A model generated the notes under the pieces. It saw nothing but the letters and a program-made list of their open reading frames with translations. It had not been told where the DNA came from and made no database searches. A DNA stretch of 64,000 nucleotides from Roseomonas sp. (GTDB taxonomy: Bacteria; Pseudomonadota; Alphaproteobacteria; Acetobacterales; Acetobacteraceae), in NCBI GenBank assembly GCA_020249285.1, contig JADCFX010000044.1:1-64000 (forward strand). The letters are read 5' to 3'. Below, in pieces: positions 1 to 7,589 of the stretch. Each line of letters begins with the position of its first letter. The stretch's first letter is position 1. The position numbers and the translations under genes were made by a program.

Positions 1-102
1 CTGCTGTCGGTTTCCGATAGCAGCGTGAATCGGCCCACCAAACATATGGTCCGATCGCTGCTGTCGGTTTCCGATAGCAGCGTGAATCGGCCCACCAAAC
101 AT
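1..102. repeat. Tandem 45-bp direct repeat, each unit with a hairpin
   Basis: Two identical 45-bp units occupy 1-45 and 58-102 with a 57-bp period; the 12 bases between them are unique. Each unit begins with a 10-bp near-perfect stem, CTGCTGTCGG then TTT then CCGATAGCAG (one G/A mismatch, which is a G-T wobble as RNA), followed by a conserved tail ending CCACCAAACAT. The array touches the window edge, so there may be more units to the left. It lies just downstream of fliQ and codes for nothing visible. It could be a transcription terminator array or a REP-like element. Confidence 0.8.
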
Positions 103-106
103 GCAG

Positions 107-165
107 CTAGTGGTGCGCGGGGGCATTCCGGCGGCGGGAAAGGCTACCACGAATCGCACCACTAG
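107..165. repeat. 11-bp perfect inverted repeat spanning the fliQ stop
   Basis: CTAGTGGTGCG at 107-117 is the exact reverse complement of CGCACCACTAG at 155-165, separated by 37 bases. The right arm contains the fliQ stop codon (CTA on plus, 162-164). The loop is long and no T-run follows, so it is an imperfect candidate for a terminator. It may be an mRNA-stabilising end structure or chance. Confidence 0.55.
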
Positions 166-431
166 GGTCTCGATCCAACCTGGATGATCATGTCGAACAG
201 GCTTTGCGCATAGCCGCGAAGCACCCCGGTAAAGAAGGGCGTCAGCAGAATAAGGGCAATGGCTAGCGCAGCCATTTTTGGCAGGAAGGAAAGGCTTGCC
301 TCATTCACCTGGGTCAGCGCCTGGAAAACCGCCACCACGAGCCCAACGATCAGCAGCAGAATCAAAAGCGGCCCACCGATTTGCAGCGTGACCCAAAGCG
401 CTTCCCGGCTTGCCTCAGCGATGCCGCCCAT
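162..431 (-). CDS. fliQ: Flagellar biosynthesis protein FliQ
   Basis: An 89-residue inner-membrane protein of the flagellar type III export gate, where FliP, FliQ and FliR assemble into the helical export channel. Two hydrophobic segments are visible (about residues 15-38 and 50-73) flanking a short charged loop with a QVNEASL-type motif, which is the FliQ pattern, and the length matches the family. It lies 42 bases after fliE and is the last gene in the window of the minus-strand run flgB-flgC-fliE-fliQ. The next gene would lie beyond the left edge; fliR or flhB would be expected. Starts at ATG 431. Confidence 0.95.
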   Translation of the reverse strand: MGGIAEASREALWVTLQIGGPLLILLLIVGLVVAVFQALTQVNEASLSFLPKMAALAIALILLTPFFTGVLRGYAQSLFDMIIQVGSRP

Positions 432-473
432 CGCCCTGCCTTTCCTTGCCCATGCGTAACGCCAAACCAGGCG

Positions 474-788
474 TCAGATCGGCATGCGCATCACTTCCTG
501 ATAGGCCGCGACCACGCGATCACGCACCGCGACCGCCGTTTGCAAGGTAAGTTCCGCACGCCCCACGGCGACCACCAGATCGGTCACGCTCCCCTCACCC
601 GTCAGGCCGCGTGCGGAAGCGGTTTCTGCTTCACGGCTGGTATTGACGGCGTTCTGCACGGCGCGGGAAAGCGCGTCACCAAAGCTTGCCGTCTCACCAC
701 CGCCCATGGCAGCAGGGGCGGCGGAGGGTGCCGCCATATTGGCACGATAGGCGGCGGCAGCGCCGCCGGGGGTCAGGGGTAGGGCCAT
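474..788 (-). CDS. fliE: Flagellar hook-basal body complex protein FliE
   Basis: A 104-residue export substrate that links the MS ring and export gate to the proximal rod. The last 60 residues carry the FliE signature (F-x-x-A-L-x-x-A-V, then V-A-V-x-x-A-E-L-x-L-Q-T-A-V-x-V-R-D-x-V-x-x-A-Y-Q-E-V-M-R-M). The first 35 residues are a low-complexity Ala/Pro/Gly stretch. Its ATG overlaps the flgC stop by one base, indicating translational coupling. Confidence 0.95.
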   Translation of the reverse strand: MALPLTPGGAAAAYRANMAAPSAAPAAMGGGETASFGDALSRAVQNAVNTSREAETASARGLTGEGSVTDLVVAVGRAELTLQTAVAVRDRVVAAYQEVMRMPI

Positions 789-1195
789 TAGCGCATCGCC
801 TCAATAGTGCGAGTCAACATGCCGCGGCTGACTTCCAGCACTGACAAATTGGCGCTGTAGCTGCGTTGAGCTTCGCGCATATCCATCACTTCAATGGTGG
901 AATTCACATTCGGTGTCTTCACATAGCCCTGGGCATTCGCGGCGGGATGGGTCGGGTCATGGCGCGTCGGGAAATCCCCCTTGGCGGTACCAACCCGGGC
1001 AACACGGACGGTATTGGCCCCCAGCGCACGGTCAAAGCGATTGGCAAAGGTCACCGTCTTGCGGCGGAAAGGATCGCCGCCCGCCACTTCTGAGGTGGTG
1101 TCACGATTGGCCAGGTTTTCCGCCACCACCCGCAACCGAGAGGTCTGCGTATCCATCCCGGCCGCGGCTATGCGCATTGCGCGATCAAGGTCCAT
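788..1195 (-). CDS. flgC: Flagellar basal-body rod protein FlgC
   Basis: A 135-residue proximal rod subunit. The N-terminus has the rod/hook family pattern (A-M-x-I-A-A-x-G-M, then R-V-x-A-E-N-L-A-N), and the C-terminus shows the helical ending N-V-N-S-x-x-E-V-M-D-M-R-E-A-Q-R-S-Y-x-A-N. The length is typical. It sits 15 bases downstream of flgB and overlaps fliE by one base. FlgB, FlgC and FliE act together at the base of the rod, so the order follows assembly. Confidence 0.96.
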   Translation of the reverse strand: MDLDRAMRIAAAGMDTQTSRLRVVAENLANRDTTSEVAGGDPFRRKTVTFANRFDRALGANTVRVARVGTAKGDFPTRHDPTHPAANAQGYVKTPNVNSTIEVMDMREAQRSYSANLSVLEVSRGMLTRTIEAMR

Positions 1196-1210
1196 GGCTC
1201 AGCGCCCTTC

Positions 1211-1609
1211 TTAAGACTGGTTCCGCCCAAGGGCGGTCATAAACATGCTCATGTAGCGCCGACGCACCGAAAGTGCGGTGGCATGGGCGGAATCGGTATC
1301 AGCCACGCGCAGCGCTTCGCGTTCAAGGGACACGGCATTGCCACTAGGGTCGCGCGTGGCGGAAATGCGTTCCTTCAGCGTGCGGCCATCCTGCTGGCGT
1401 GTGCCCTGCAAATGATTGGCATTGGTTGCCACCATCTGCTTTTCCTTGAGCTTGCCGGACAGAACCTTGGCAAAGGGCTGCATATCGGAAGGCCGGTAAT
1501 TGGGCGTATCCGCATTGGCGATATTCTGCGCCAGCACGCGCTGGCGCGCTTCCGTCCAGCGCAGCCGCTGTTCGGCAAGGGCAATCGGTCCGGTCTTGGT
1601 CGGGTCCAT
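1211..1609 (-). CDS. flgB: Flagellar basal-body rod protein FlgB
   Basis: A 132-residue proximal rod subunit with the family motif R-Q-x-V-L-A-Q-N-I-A-N-A-D-T-P-N-Y near residues 22-38. The frame stays open upstream to about 1966, but ATG 1609 is chosen because an AAGGATG ribosome-binding site precedes it and similarity begins there. It is the first gene of the flgB-flgC-fliE-fliQ run and is transcribed away from the small gene at 1709. A sigma-54-like match upstream is too close to the start to be convincing. Confidence 0.95.
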   Translation of the reverse strand: MDPTKTGPIALAEQRLRWTEARQRVLAQNIANADTPNYRPSDMQPFAKVLSGKLKEKQMVATNANHLQGTRQQDGRTLKERISATRDPSGNAVSLEREALRVADTDSAHATALSVRRRYMSMFMTALGRNQS

Positions 1610-1708
1610 GATCCCATCCTTGCACGTTGCGCGCCAAAATGCGTTAAAAAGCGACTTGTTACAACATTTTCTAATGGTTTTTTTGCACCGAACCTGTTGG
1701 ATAGCCCA

Positions 1709-2008
1709 GTGAACACGAATTCTGACGATAGCACGGGCGTGGAGGCCAGCCAGCATGGCCTGGCGGTTCTTGCCGCCATCAAGGCCATGGGGGAAAGCCT
1801 GACCCAGGCGGAGGCAAGTCTTGCCGAGGGTTATACGCTCGATCTTACCGGGCTGGATGCTGAAATTGCCCGCCTTTGTGCTGCGGCAGGGGCTGCTCCC
1901 GCGACCATGGCCCCAGCGTTGCGGCGCAACCTGGAAGCCTTGCTCACGCAGGTCGAAAGGTTGCAAGCAGCTCTTCCTCGGCCAAACAATGGATTCGAAC
2001 GGCCATGA
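1709..2008 (+). CDS. Small helical protein of unknown function, flagellar cluster
   Basis: I do not recognise this 99-residue protein. It starts at GTG 1709, and its TGA overlaps the fliO ATG (ATGA, 2005-2008), so it appears translationally coupled to fliO. The sequence is rich in Ala, Leu and Glu and should be almost entirely helical, with a central L-D-L-T-G-L-D-A-E-I-A-R-L-C segment. Size, composition and position suggest a small export chaperone of the FlgN/FliT kind, but that is inference. Without the coupling to fliO the start and even the coding status would be less certain. Confidence 0.65.
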   Translation: MNTNSDDSTGVEASQHGLAVLAAIKAMGESLTQAEASLAEGYTLDLTGLDAEIARLCAAAGAAPATMAPALRRNLEALLTQVERLQAALPRPNNGFERP

Positions 2009-2283
2009 CCCTTAGCCTTGCCAATTGGCTCACCGCCGGCTTTTCACTGATTTTTGTGCTGGGGCTGATATTGCTGCTGGCGCGGTTGTTGCGCGCTACG
2101 GGCCTGGCCCCGCAGACCGGCGGGCAACGCCTGAAATTGCAAGAAGTGCTGGCGCTGGATGCGCGCCGGCGCGTGATGATCCTGCGCTGCGATGGGCGGG
2201 AAGTGCTATTGCTGACGGGCGGACCACAGGATCTATGCCTGGGCTGGCTGCCACCCAAGAATGAGGAACCGCCTAAGCCATGA
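2005..2283 (+). CDS. fliO: Flagellar biosynthesis protein FliO
   Basis: A 92-residue bitopic membrane protein that helps FliP assemble into the export gate. One transmembrane helix (about residues 8-28) is followed by a cytoplasmic domain with the FliO core R-L-K-L-Q-E-V-L-A-L-D-A-R-R-R-V-M-I-L-R-C-D, then E-V-L-L-L-T-G-G. ATG 2005 overlaps the preceding gene by four bases, and the fliP ATG overlaps this stop by four bases. FliO is often missed because it is short and divergent; the link to fliP makes the call strong. Confidence 0.9.
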   Translation: MTLSLANWLTAGFSLIFVLGLILLLARLLRATGLAPQTGGQRLKLQEVLALDARRRVMILRCDGREVLLLTGGPQDLCLGWLPPKNEEPPKP

Positions 2284-3029
2284 GCCGCAGAATAGTCTTT
2301 TGGGTCCTGGGCAGCATTGCCTTGCTAGCGGTGCCCGCGGGTGTGGCTCTGGCGCAGAGTGTTTCGATTGATCTTGGCCAGACTGGGCAATCGGGCGCCA
2401 CGGCACGGCTCGTGCAACTCACCGCGCTGATCGGGCTGCTGTCATTGGCGCCTTCTCTGCTGGTCATGGCGACCGCCTTTGCGCGCATTGTCATTGTGCT
2501 GTCGCTGTTGCGCAGCGCCATCGGCGCGCCGGGCATCCCCCCAAATCCCGTGCTTATCGGGCTTGCACTATTCCTGACCTTCTTCGTCATGCAGCCGGTG
2601 TTTGAGGCTTCCTGGACGCAGGGCATTGTGCCGATGACCGAGGGGCGAATTTCCGAATTGGACGGGCTGGCGGCGGCGGCGCAGCCCTTCCGCATGTTCA
2701 TGGTGGCCAATATCCGGGAAGATGACTTGATCCTGTTCATGGATTTGGGCGGCATTCAGGCTGTGACAGACCCCGCTCAAACGCCCTGGCGAGCCCTAAT
2801 CCCGGCCTTCATCGTGGGTGAATTGAAGCGTGCCTTTGAAATCGGTTTCCTGCTTTTTCTGCCCTTCCTGGTTATTGATATGGTGATCGCGAGCATTCTG
2901 ATGTCGCTTGGCATGATGATGCTGCCGCCATCCGTGGTGGCGCTGCCCTTCAAGCTGATTTTTTTCGTCCTGGTGGATGGCTGGCGCCTGGTCTCAGGCA
3001 GCCTGGTGCAGGGCTTCAACCTGAATTGA
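2280..3029 (+). CDS. fliP: Flagellar biosynthesis protein FliP
   Basis: A 249-residue core subunit of the flagellar export gate. It has a cleavable signal peptide (residues 1-25, ending A-L-A-Q), then four transmembrane helices, with the conserved A-F-A-R-I-V-I-V-L-S-L-L-R-x-A-x-G segment, F-L-T-F-F-V-M-x-P-V and the P-F-L-V-I-D-M-V-I-A-S-I-L-M-S-x-G-M-M-M-L-P-P block near the end. Length and order are typical. The last codons form half of a perfect hairpin (3008-3037) that probably ends transcription. Confidence 0.97.
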   Translation: MSRRIVFWVLGSIALLAVPAGVALAQSVSIDLGQTGQSGATARLVQLTALIGLLSLAPSLLVMATAFARIVIVLSLLRSAIGAPGIPPNPVLIGLALFLTFFVMQPVFEASWTQGIVPMTEGRISELDGLAAAAQPFRMFMVANIREDDLILFMDLGGIQAVTDPAQTPWRALIPAFIVGELKRAFEIGFLLFLPFLVIDMVIASILMSLGMMMLPPSVVALPFKLIFFVLVDGWRLVSGSLVQGFNLN

Positions 3030-3037
3030 AGCCCTGC
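3008..3037. terminator. Bidirectional hairpin between fliP and speE
   Basis: A perfect 12-bp stem, GCAGGGCTTCAA (3008-3019) with TTGAAGCCCTGC (3026-3037), closes a 6-base loop that includes the end of fliP. It sits between two convergent genes, as expected for a shared terminator. There is no strong T-run on either side. Confidence 0.7.
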
Positions 3038-3042
3038 AACAT

Positions 3043-3912
3043 TTAGGCGCCCGGAAGATTTTCCGCGATATACGGCGGCAGGTTAAAGGCGCCGGTATGG
3101 ATTTCAGGCGTCCAATAGCGCGTCGCGCCCAAAATACCCGAAGCTTCCGCACGACGGCGAATTTCATCGGTGGCGACCGCGCGGCAAGACGCTTCCTTCG
3201 CGGCCCAACCCAGCGTCATGAAGCCACCAACATAGGTCGGCACCGCCGCCACATAGGCCCAATTATCGGGGAAGGATTTCGCGCGCCGGCGTGATGTTTC
3301 GTGCAATTCATCGGCCTGCATGAAGGGCACGCCGCATTGATTGACGATCAAACCACGCGGCGAGAGGATGCGCGCCGCATTGGCGTAGAATTCATCGGTG
3401 AAAAGTGCCTCACCAACGCCGATCGGGTCCGTGCTGTCCACGATGATCACATCAAAGCTTTCCGCGGGCGTGACACGCACATAATCAATGCCATCGCCGA
3501 TGATCACCTCGGCACGCGGATCGTTCCAGGCATTGCCGCCGATGGTGGGCAGAAATTCCTTGGCAAGCCGCACCACTTCGCCGTCAATTTCCACCATGAC
3601 GGCTTTTTCGACGCCGCGATGCTGCAAAACGCGCTTCAGCACGCCGCCATCGCCCGCGCCGATGATCAGCACGCGCTTGGCCGCGCCATGGGCCAGGATG
3701 GGCACATGGGTGATCATTTCCTGATAGACGAATTCATCGCCTTCCGTGATCTGCACCACGCCATCCAGCAGCATCACCCGGCCATGGGTTTCGCTTTCAA
3801 AAATGACAATGTCCTGAAACGCCGATTGCACCCGCGCCAATTCGCGCTTCACGCGGAAGCGTTGGCCCCAAGCGGCGTAAAGGGTTTCATTGATCCAGCT
3901 ATCGGTCGCCAT
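3043..3912 (-). CDS. speE: Polyamine aminopropyltransferase (spermidine synthase)
   Basis: A 289-residue enzyme that transfers the aminopropyl group of decarboxylated S-adenosylmethionine to putrescine. Visible motifs are D-E-F-V-Y-Q-E-M (about 59-66), the nucleotide-binding G-A-G-D-G-G loop (85-90), V-E-I-D (107-110) and the catalytic region I-I-V-D-S-T-D-P-I-G around Asp159. The ATG at 3912 is preceded by GAGG at good spacing. It lies 71 bases downstream of speD, whose product supplies its substrate. Confidence 0.96.
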   Translation of the reverse strand: MATDSWINETLYAAWGQRFRVKRELARVQSAFQDIVIFESETHGRVMLLDGVVQITEGDEFVYQEMITHVPILAHGAAKRVLIIGAGDGGVLKRVLQHRGVEKAVMVEIDGEVVRLAKEFLPTIGGNAWNDPRAEVIIGDGIDYVRVTPAESFDVIIVDSTDPIGVGEALFTDEFYANAARILSPRGLIVNQCGVPFMQADELHETSRRRAKSFPDNWAYVAAVPTYVGGFMTLGWAAKEASCRAVATDEIRRRAEASGILGATRYWTPEIHTGAFNLPPYIAENLPGA

Positions 3913-3935
3913 GGCGGCACCTCATTCATGAAGAA

Positions 3936-3959
3936 GGGCCGGGCGTTGCCACCCGGCCC
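3936..3959. terminator. Stem-loop between speD and speE
   Basis: GGGCCGGG (3936-3943) pairs perfectly with CCCGGCCC (3952-3959) around an 8-base loop. It lies in the 71-base gap between speD and speE, in transcribed sequence. It lacks a clear T-run and could be a partial terminator or an mRNA-processing structure that sets the ratio of the two enzymes. Confidence 0.5.
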
Positions 3960-3983
3960 CATCAAAACGATATCGAAATTTGC

Positions 3984-4442
3984 TCAGCCGATCAGGCCGC
4001 GCTTATGTTCAGCAAGCTGCACCCGTTCCGGCAGGAAGCCGCGCTTGAGCGCCGGGATCGCCTTATAGGGATCGCATGCGCCGCAGACGAAGATGTCGAG
4101 CGCGGCATAATCGCGTTCCGGCCAAGTGTGGATGGACACATGGCTTTCCGCCAGTACCAGCACGCCGGATACGCCGCCATTGGGCGAAAAATGATGGAAA
4201 TGCCCATGCAGGATCGTCGCCCCAGTGGCGAGCGCGCCCTCACGCAACACCGCATCAATATGGTTAGGGTCATCCAGATTGGTTGCCCCCCACAAATCCA
4301 CGATCAGATGCGTCCCGGCGTAGCGCACACCGTCACGCTGAACGAAATAATCCTTCTCGGCATGGGCCGAGACGTCTTCGTCAATATTCCGGGTGTCGCT
4401 CGGCAAATCCGAGACCATCCCCGGTTGGACGAGAGCTTCCAT
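3984..4442 (-). CDS. speD: S-adenosylmethionine decarboxylase proenzyme (class 1B)
   Basis: A 152-residue pyruvoyl enzyme that makes decarboxylated AdoMet for spermidine synthesis. The self-cleavage site is visible as A-E-S-H-V-S-I-H-T-W-P-E, with the chain expected to break between Glu99 and Ser100, the serine becoming the pyruvoyl group. G-H-F-H-H-F and the F-V-C-G-A-C-D-P segment are also conserved. The N-terminus is about 30 residues longer than the shortest class 1B enzymes. The ATG at 4442 has an AAGGAG ribosome-binding site. Confidence 0.96.
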   Translation of the reverse strand: MEALVQPGMVSDLPSDTRNIDEDVSAHAEKDYFVQRDGVRYAGTHLIVDLWGATNLDDPNHIDAVLREGALATGATILHGHFHHFSPNGGVSGVLVLAESHVSIHTWPERDYAALDIFVCGACDPYKAIPALKRGFLPERVQLAEHKRGLIG

Positions 4443-4598
4443 AGCAGGGCTCCTTCCAGCCAGCAGATGACCAGGGCGATCAGAGTATCCGATCAGGTCA
4501 ACAGCGCGGGCATATGGGGCAAGCGGGAAGGATATGCAAGGGAAAACCGCAATTTCGATTATGAAATTTCTGGCCAGCAGCCCTATCGGCCAAAAACT

Positions 4599-7589
4599 TT
4601 ACCGCCGCGGCGGCGCGGGAGTATTCAACCCGCCCAATCTTTGCGGCAGCAGACGCAATTGGCTGATTTCGCGTTGCAGCCGCGGCAAATCCTGCACGCC
4701 GCGGAGCGATTCGCCCGTCAACAGCATGAAAGCTTCCGCGAGCGGCCCGCCCTGCATCCGTGCGCCATAATTATCGCGAAGTTGCGCCAGCGTATTGGTA
4801 TCATTGGCCATCGCCGCATAGGCCGCAGCGCGCGCCAAATCACGCCGCATCGCTGGGCTGAGCGGCGCAGGCGCTGGCGGAATCTTGGCGTCAATATGAT
4901 GCATCATGGCAGAGGCAGCGCCTGACCAATCCTGTACCTCGGCGCGAATTTCCGCGAGCGCCTCCGCCCCGTCATCCCCAAGTTCGGAAAGCACCCCCTC
5001 GGCAACGCGACGATTTCCCGCGCGCGCGAGGGCACGCCCGCGCAGAATGCTGCGTTCAACCTCCTCGGTGCTGCCATCGGCTGCCGCATCCAAGGCAGCC
5101 AGCGCGCCTTGGGCGTCGCCTTCCGAAAGGCGCAAGGCGGCAAGCCTGGTGCTGACAGGCCTGCGTGCCGCTGGGTCAGTCAAGCGCCCCAGCGCGTCAC
5201 GCAGCACGGCGGAAGCGCGATCAACCAGGTCAAGCGCGGCCAGCCGATCCGCCAGCACAAGCACGGAACGGATGCCCGCCTCATCCTCCGGTAGGAATTC
5301 CGGATGCGCATCATAGAAAGCGGCGGCGTTCAAGGGGGGCGCGCTTTGCAGCGCTGCGGCGAAGGCGGCGCGCAGATGCGGGCGCAGATCATTCTCGCGC
5401 TCCGGGAAGAAGCGCTGGGTTTCTTGCAGCAATTCAAAAGCCGCGCGGCCATTGCCGGCTTCACGCTGCAATTCAGCCAGGCGGATGCGCGCATTCATCT
5501 CATCCGCATCGCCGCGCCACGCAAAGAGTGCGGCTTCCAATTCGGCCGTGGCGCCGGCGGCATCAAGCTGCCCCACAGCTAGCCGCAATTCCACGCTGCG
5601 CCTGATGGCACGGGCGCGGCGCAAGCGGTCGCGGCCTTGGATCGCCTGACGATAGGCCGTCAGCGCGTCCTCGATCCTACCGTCGGCCTCGGCGATCATG
5701 CCGCGGGCAAGGTTGAGGCTGGGATTGTCCGGATCGGCTTCCCCGAGGCGGTTGGCGGCGGTCAATTCACCGGCGGCCGCAAGGCTTTCCATAGCGGTTG
5801 GGATCAGCCGCTGAGCCAGCGGACGGGGGTATGACAACAACAGCGGCAGGCTGGCGGCAATCGCGGGGCCGGCCACGGCGTGATCGCCCCGGGCAGCCGC
5901 CAAAAAACCGCGCCAAAGCGTGGTTTCATCGGTCGAGGGCATTTGCGGGTTTTCAAGCTGCCGCGCCTCAGCCTCACGCCCCGCGACCAACGCAGCGGCG
6001 GCCTGCACCATCACAAGCCGTGCATCGGCACCCGCGCGTGGGTCTTCCTGCAATGCTAGGGTTGCCATGGCCTGGGCTTCCTGCGCCATGCCAAGCGCGA
6101 GCAGCGTTTCCGCCGCATGGCGACGGGCCTCAGAACGGCCAAGCGGCCCTGCTTCGCCGATATTGGCGGAGGCCGTGCGCAGCCTTTCCAAAAGTGTTGA
6201 AGCATTGGCTGAAGGCAAATCCATGATGCGGCTGAGCGTCGCGGCCTCGGCCAGCGGCTCCCGCCCTGCATCCCCGCCAAGCCGTAGAGAATCCATCCCG
6301 GAGGCTTGCAGAATGAAGCGATCATTCAGCGCGCGTAGTTGGATATTGTCCCCTTTGGGGAGCACGGCTACGCCGAGCATGGCGGGCAGAAGTTGGAATT
6401 CCGGCTGGCGCCGGCCAATGGCAACCGCTTGCCCGGCTTCCCGCAGGGTGCCAACTAGAAGCGGGCTGCCGGTTTCAGGATCAAGCACATTCACGCTGCG
6501 CCCGGGGCGAGCTGCACGCAGCACCAGCCTTACGGGCGGACCCTGATCCAGTTCCGGCGCAATGGCTGTCAGCGCGCGATTGGCATCCACCGCATCGCGG
6601 AAGGCTTCCATCACCCAGGCATTGCCCTCTCGCCGCGGGCGGAGCGTGCCGGGGGCAGCAAGGCGCATTTGCAGAATAGAGGCATCGCCAGTCTGGCGGG
6701 CTTCCATGCTGCGGAAAATGGCGCTGCCCTGTAACTGGGAAAGATCCAGCGCCTCGGGCCGATCAAAAACGGCGATTATCCAATCGCCATGTCGAAAGAC
6801 GGCGGCGGAGGTTTCTGCCCCCAGGTCAAGCGAAATGGCCCGCCCTTCCGCCAGCAGCGCAACCGGCGTGGTGCGCCGGGGCGGCACCACGACCAGCGGG
6901 CGTTCTGCCGGGGCGGGCTGCGCCTGTGCAGGTGGCGGCGCAGGGGGCATTACCACTGGTGTAGGCGGGGTTGAGGCCGGCGCAACCTGGGGTGTTGTGC
7001 CCGCATTTGGCCCAGACCCGGGACGTGAAACATCCGCCGCGGAAGGGGCCGGGGCGGATGCGGTGGCAGCCTGGCTTGGCAGGGGAGTGGCGTCACGCGG
7101 GGGCGGTGCCGTAGGCGGCGGCCGCGCGGGCGGCGCGGCGGCCGGCGCGGCTGGTGGTGCGGCGGCGGGCAGAGGAGGTGCCACAGGCGGCGGTGCTCCC
7201 CCAGCTTGCGCTGCCGGCGGCGCGGCGGTGCCGGCCTCTGCCCCATCCAGCACATCAATCACGACGCGATTGCCCAGCCGATAATGCCGAAACCGTGTAC
7301 CGGGGGGGGCTTGCAAAAGGATCCCGCCTTCAACGGCCGTTATGCTTTCAACATTCTTTGGCAGCCGGAGCGCGCCCGAAAGATCATACCGTGCCGGCGT
7401 ATCAAAGCGTAAAGTCAAGCGGTTGCCCGCTTCTTCCGCCCGGTAGGGCACTGCTTCGGGCCAATCCATCACCACCCGGCCATAGGTCGGGTGGCTCCCG
7501 ACCCGAAACCCGACCGTGGGCGCCTGCTGCGCGAAGGCTGGAACGCCCAAGGCGATCCAGATCAGCAGCAGGGCACCCGCCAGGCGCAT
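4599..7589 (-). CDS. Secreted AMIN-like/TPR protein of the motility operon
   Basis: A 996-residue protein with a signal peptide (residues 1-21, ending A-F-A-Q). Residues 22-115 are a beta-rich region resembling AMIN domains (H-P-T-Y-G-R-V-V-M-D-W, then H-Y-R-L-G-N-R-V-V-I-D-V-L). A Pro/Ala linker of about 120 residues follows, then a second beta-rich part, and from about residue 430 to the end Ala/Leu-rich helical pairs typical of tetratricopeptide repeats. ATG 7589 overlaps the cheZ stop by one base, so it is a coupled last gene of the fliL-fliM-motE-cheYZ operon. An envelope role in flagellar motility or assembly is inferred from position; no enzyme motif is visible. Confidence 0.85.
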   Translation of the reverse strand: MRLAGALLLIWIALGVPAFAQQAPTVGFRVGSHPTYGRVVMDWPEAVPYRAEEAGNRLTLRFDTPARYDLSGALRLPKNVESITAVEGGILLQAPPGTRFRHYRLGNRVVIDVLDGAEAGTAAPPAAQAGGAPPPVAPPLPAAAPPAAPAAAPPARPPPTAPPPRDATPLPSQAATASAPAPSAADVSRPGSGPNAGTTPQVAPASTPPTPVVMPPAPPPAQAQPAPAERPLVVVPPRRTTPVALLAEGRAISLDLGAETSAAVFRHGDWIIAVFDRPEALDLSQLQGSAIFRSMEARQTGDASILQMRLAAPGTLRPRREGNAWVMEAFRDAVDANRALTAIAPELDQGPPVRLVLRAARPGRSVNVLDPETGSPLLVGTLREAGQAVAIGRRQPEFQLLPAMLGVAVLPKGDNIQLRALNDRFILQASGMDSLRLGGDAGREPLAEAATLSRIMDLPSANASTLLERLRTASANIGEAGPLGRSEARRHAAETLLALGMAQEAQAMATLALQEDPRAGADARLVMVQAAAALVAGREAEARQLENPQMPSTDETTLWRGFLAAARGDHAVAGPAIAASLPLLLSYPRPLAQRLIPTAMESLAAAGELTAANRLGEADPDNPSLNLARGMIAEADGRIEDALTAYRQAIQGRDRLRRARAIRRSVELRLAVGQLDAAGATAELEAALFAWRGDADEMNARIRLAELQREAGNGRAAFELLQETQRFFPERENDLRPHLRAAFAAALQSAPPLNAAAFYDAHPEFLPEDEAGIRSVLVLADRLAALDLVDRASAVLRDALGRLTDPAARRPVSTRLAALRLSEGDAQGALAALDAAADGSTEEVERSILRGRALARAGNRRVAEGVLSELGDDGAEALAEIRAEVQDWSGAASAMMHHIDAKIPPAPAPLSPAMRRDLARAAAYAAMANDTNTLAQLRDNYGARMQGGPLAEAFMLLTGESLRGVQDLPRLQREISQLRLLPQRLGGLNTPAPPRR

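Noticed and set aside
1..102. Possible CRISPR array at the left edge
   Set aside because: Only two units are visible, the 45-bp repeat is longer than usual, the 12-bp spacer is too short, and no cas gene is present.
1611..1637. Sigma-54-like match (TGGCGCG...GTGCA) upstream of flgB
   Set aside because: The GG and GC are 10 bases apart, but the -12 box lies only about 13 bases before the ATG, so transcription would start downstream of the ribosome-binding site.
6562..7284. Gly/Ala-rich plus-strand frame opposite the AMIN/TPR gene
   Set aside because: Antisense of the Pro/Ala linker; low-complexity and without independent coding evidence.
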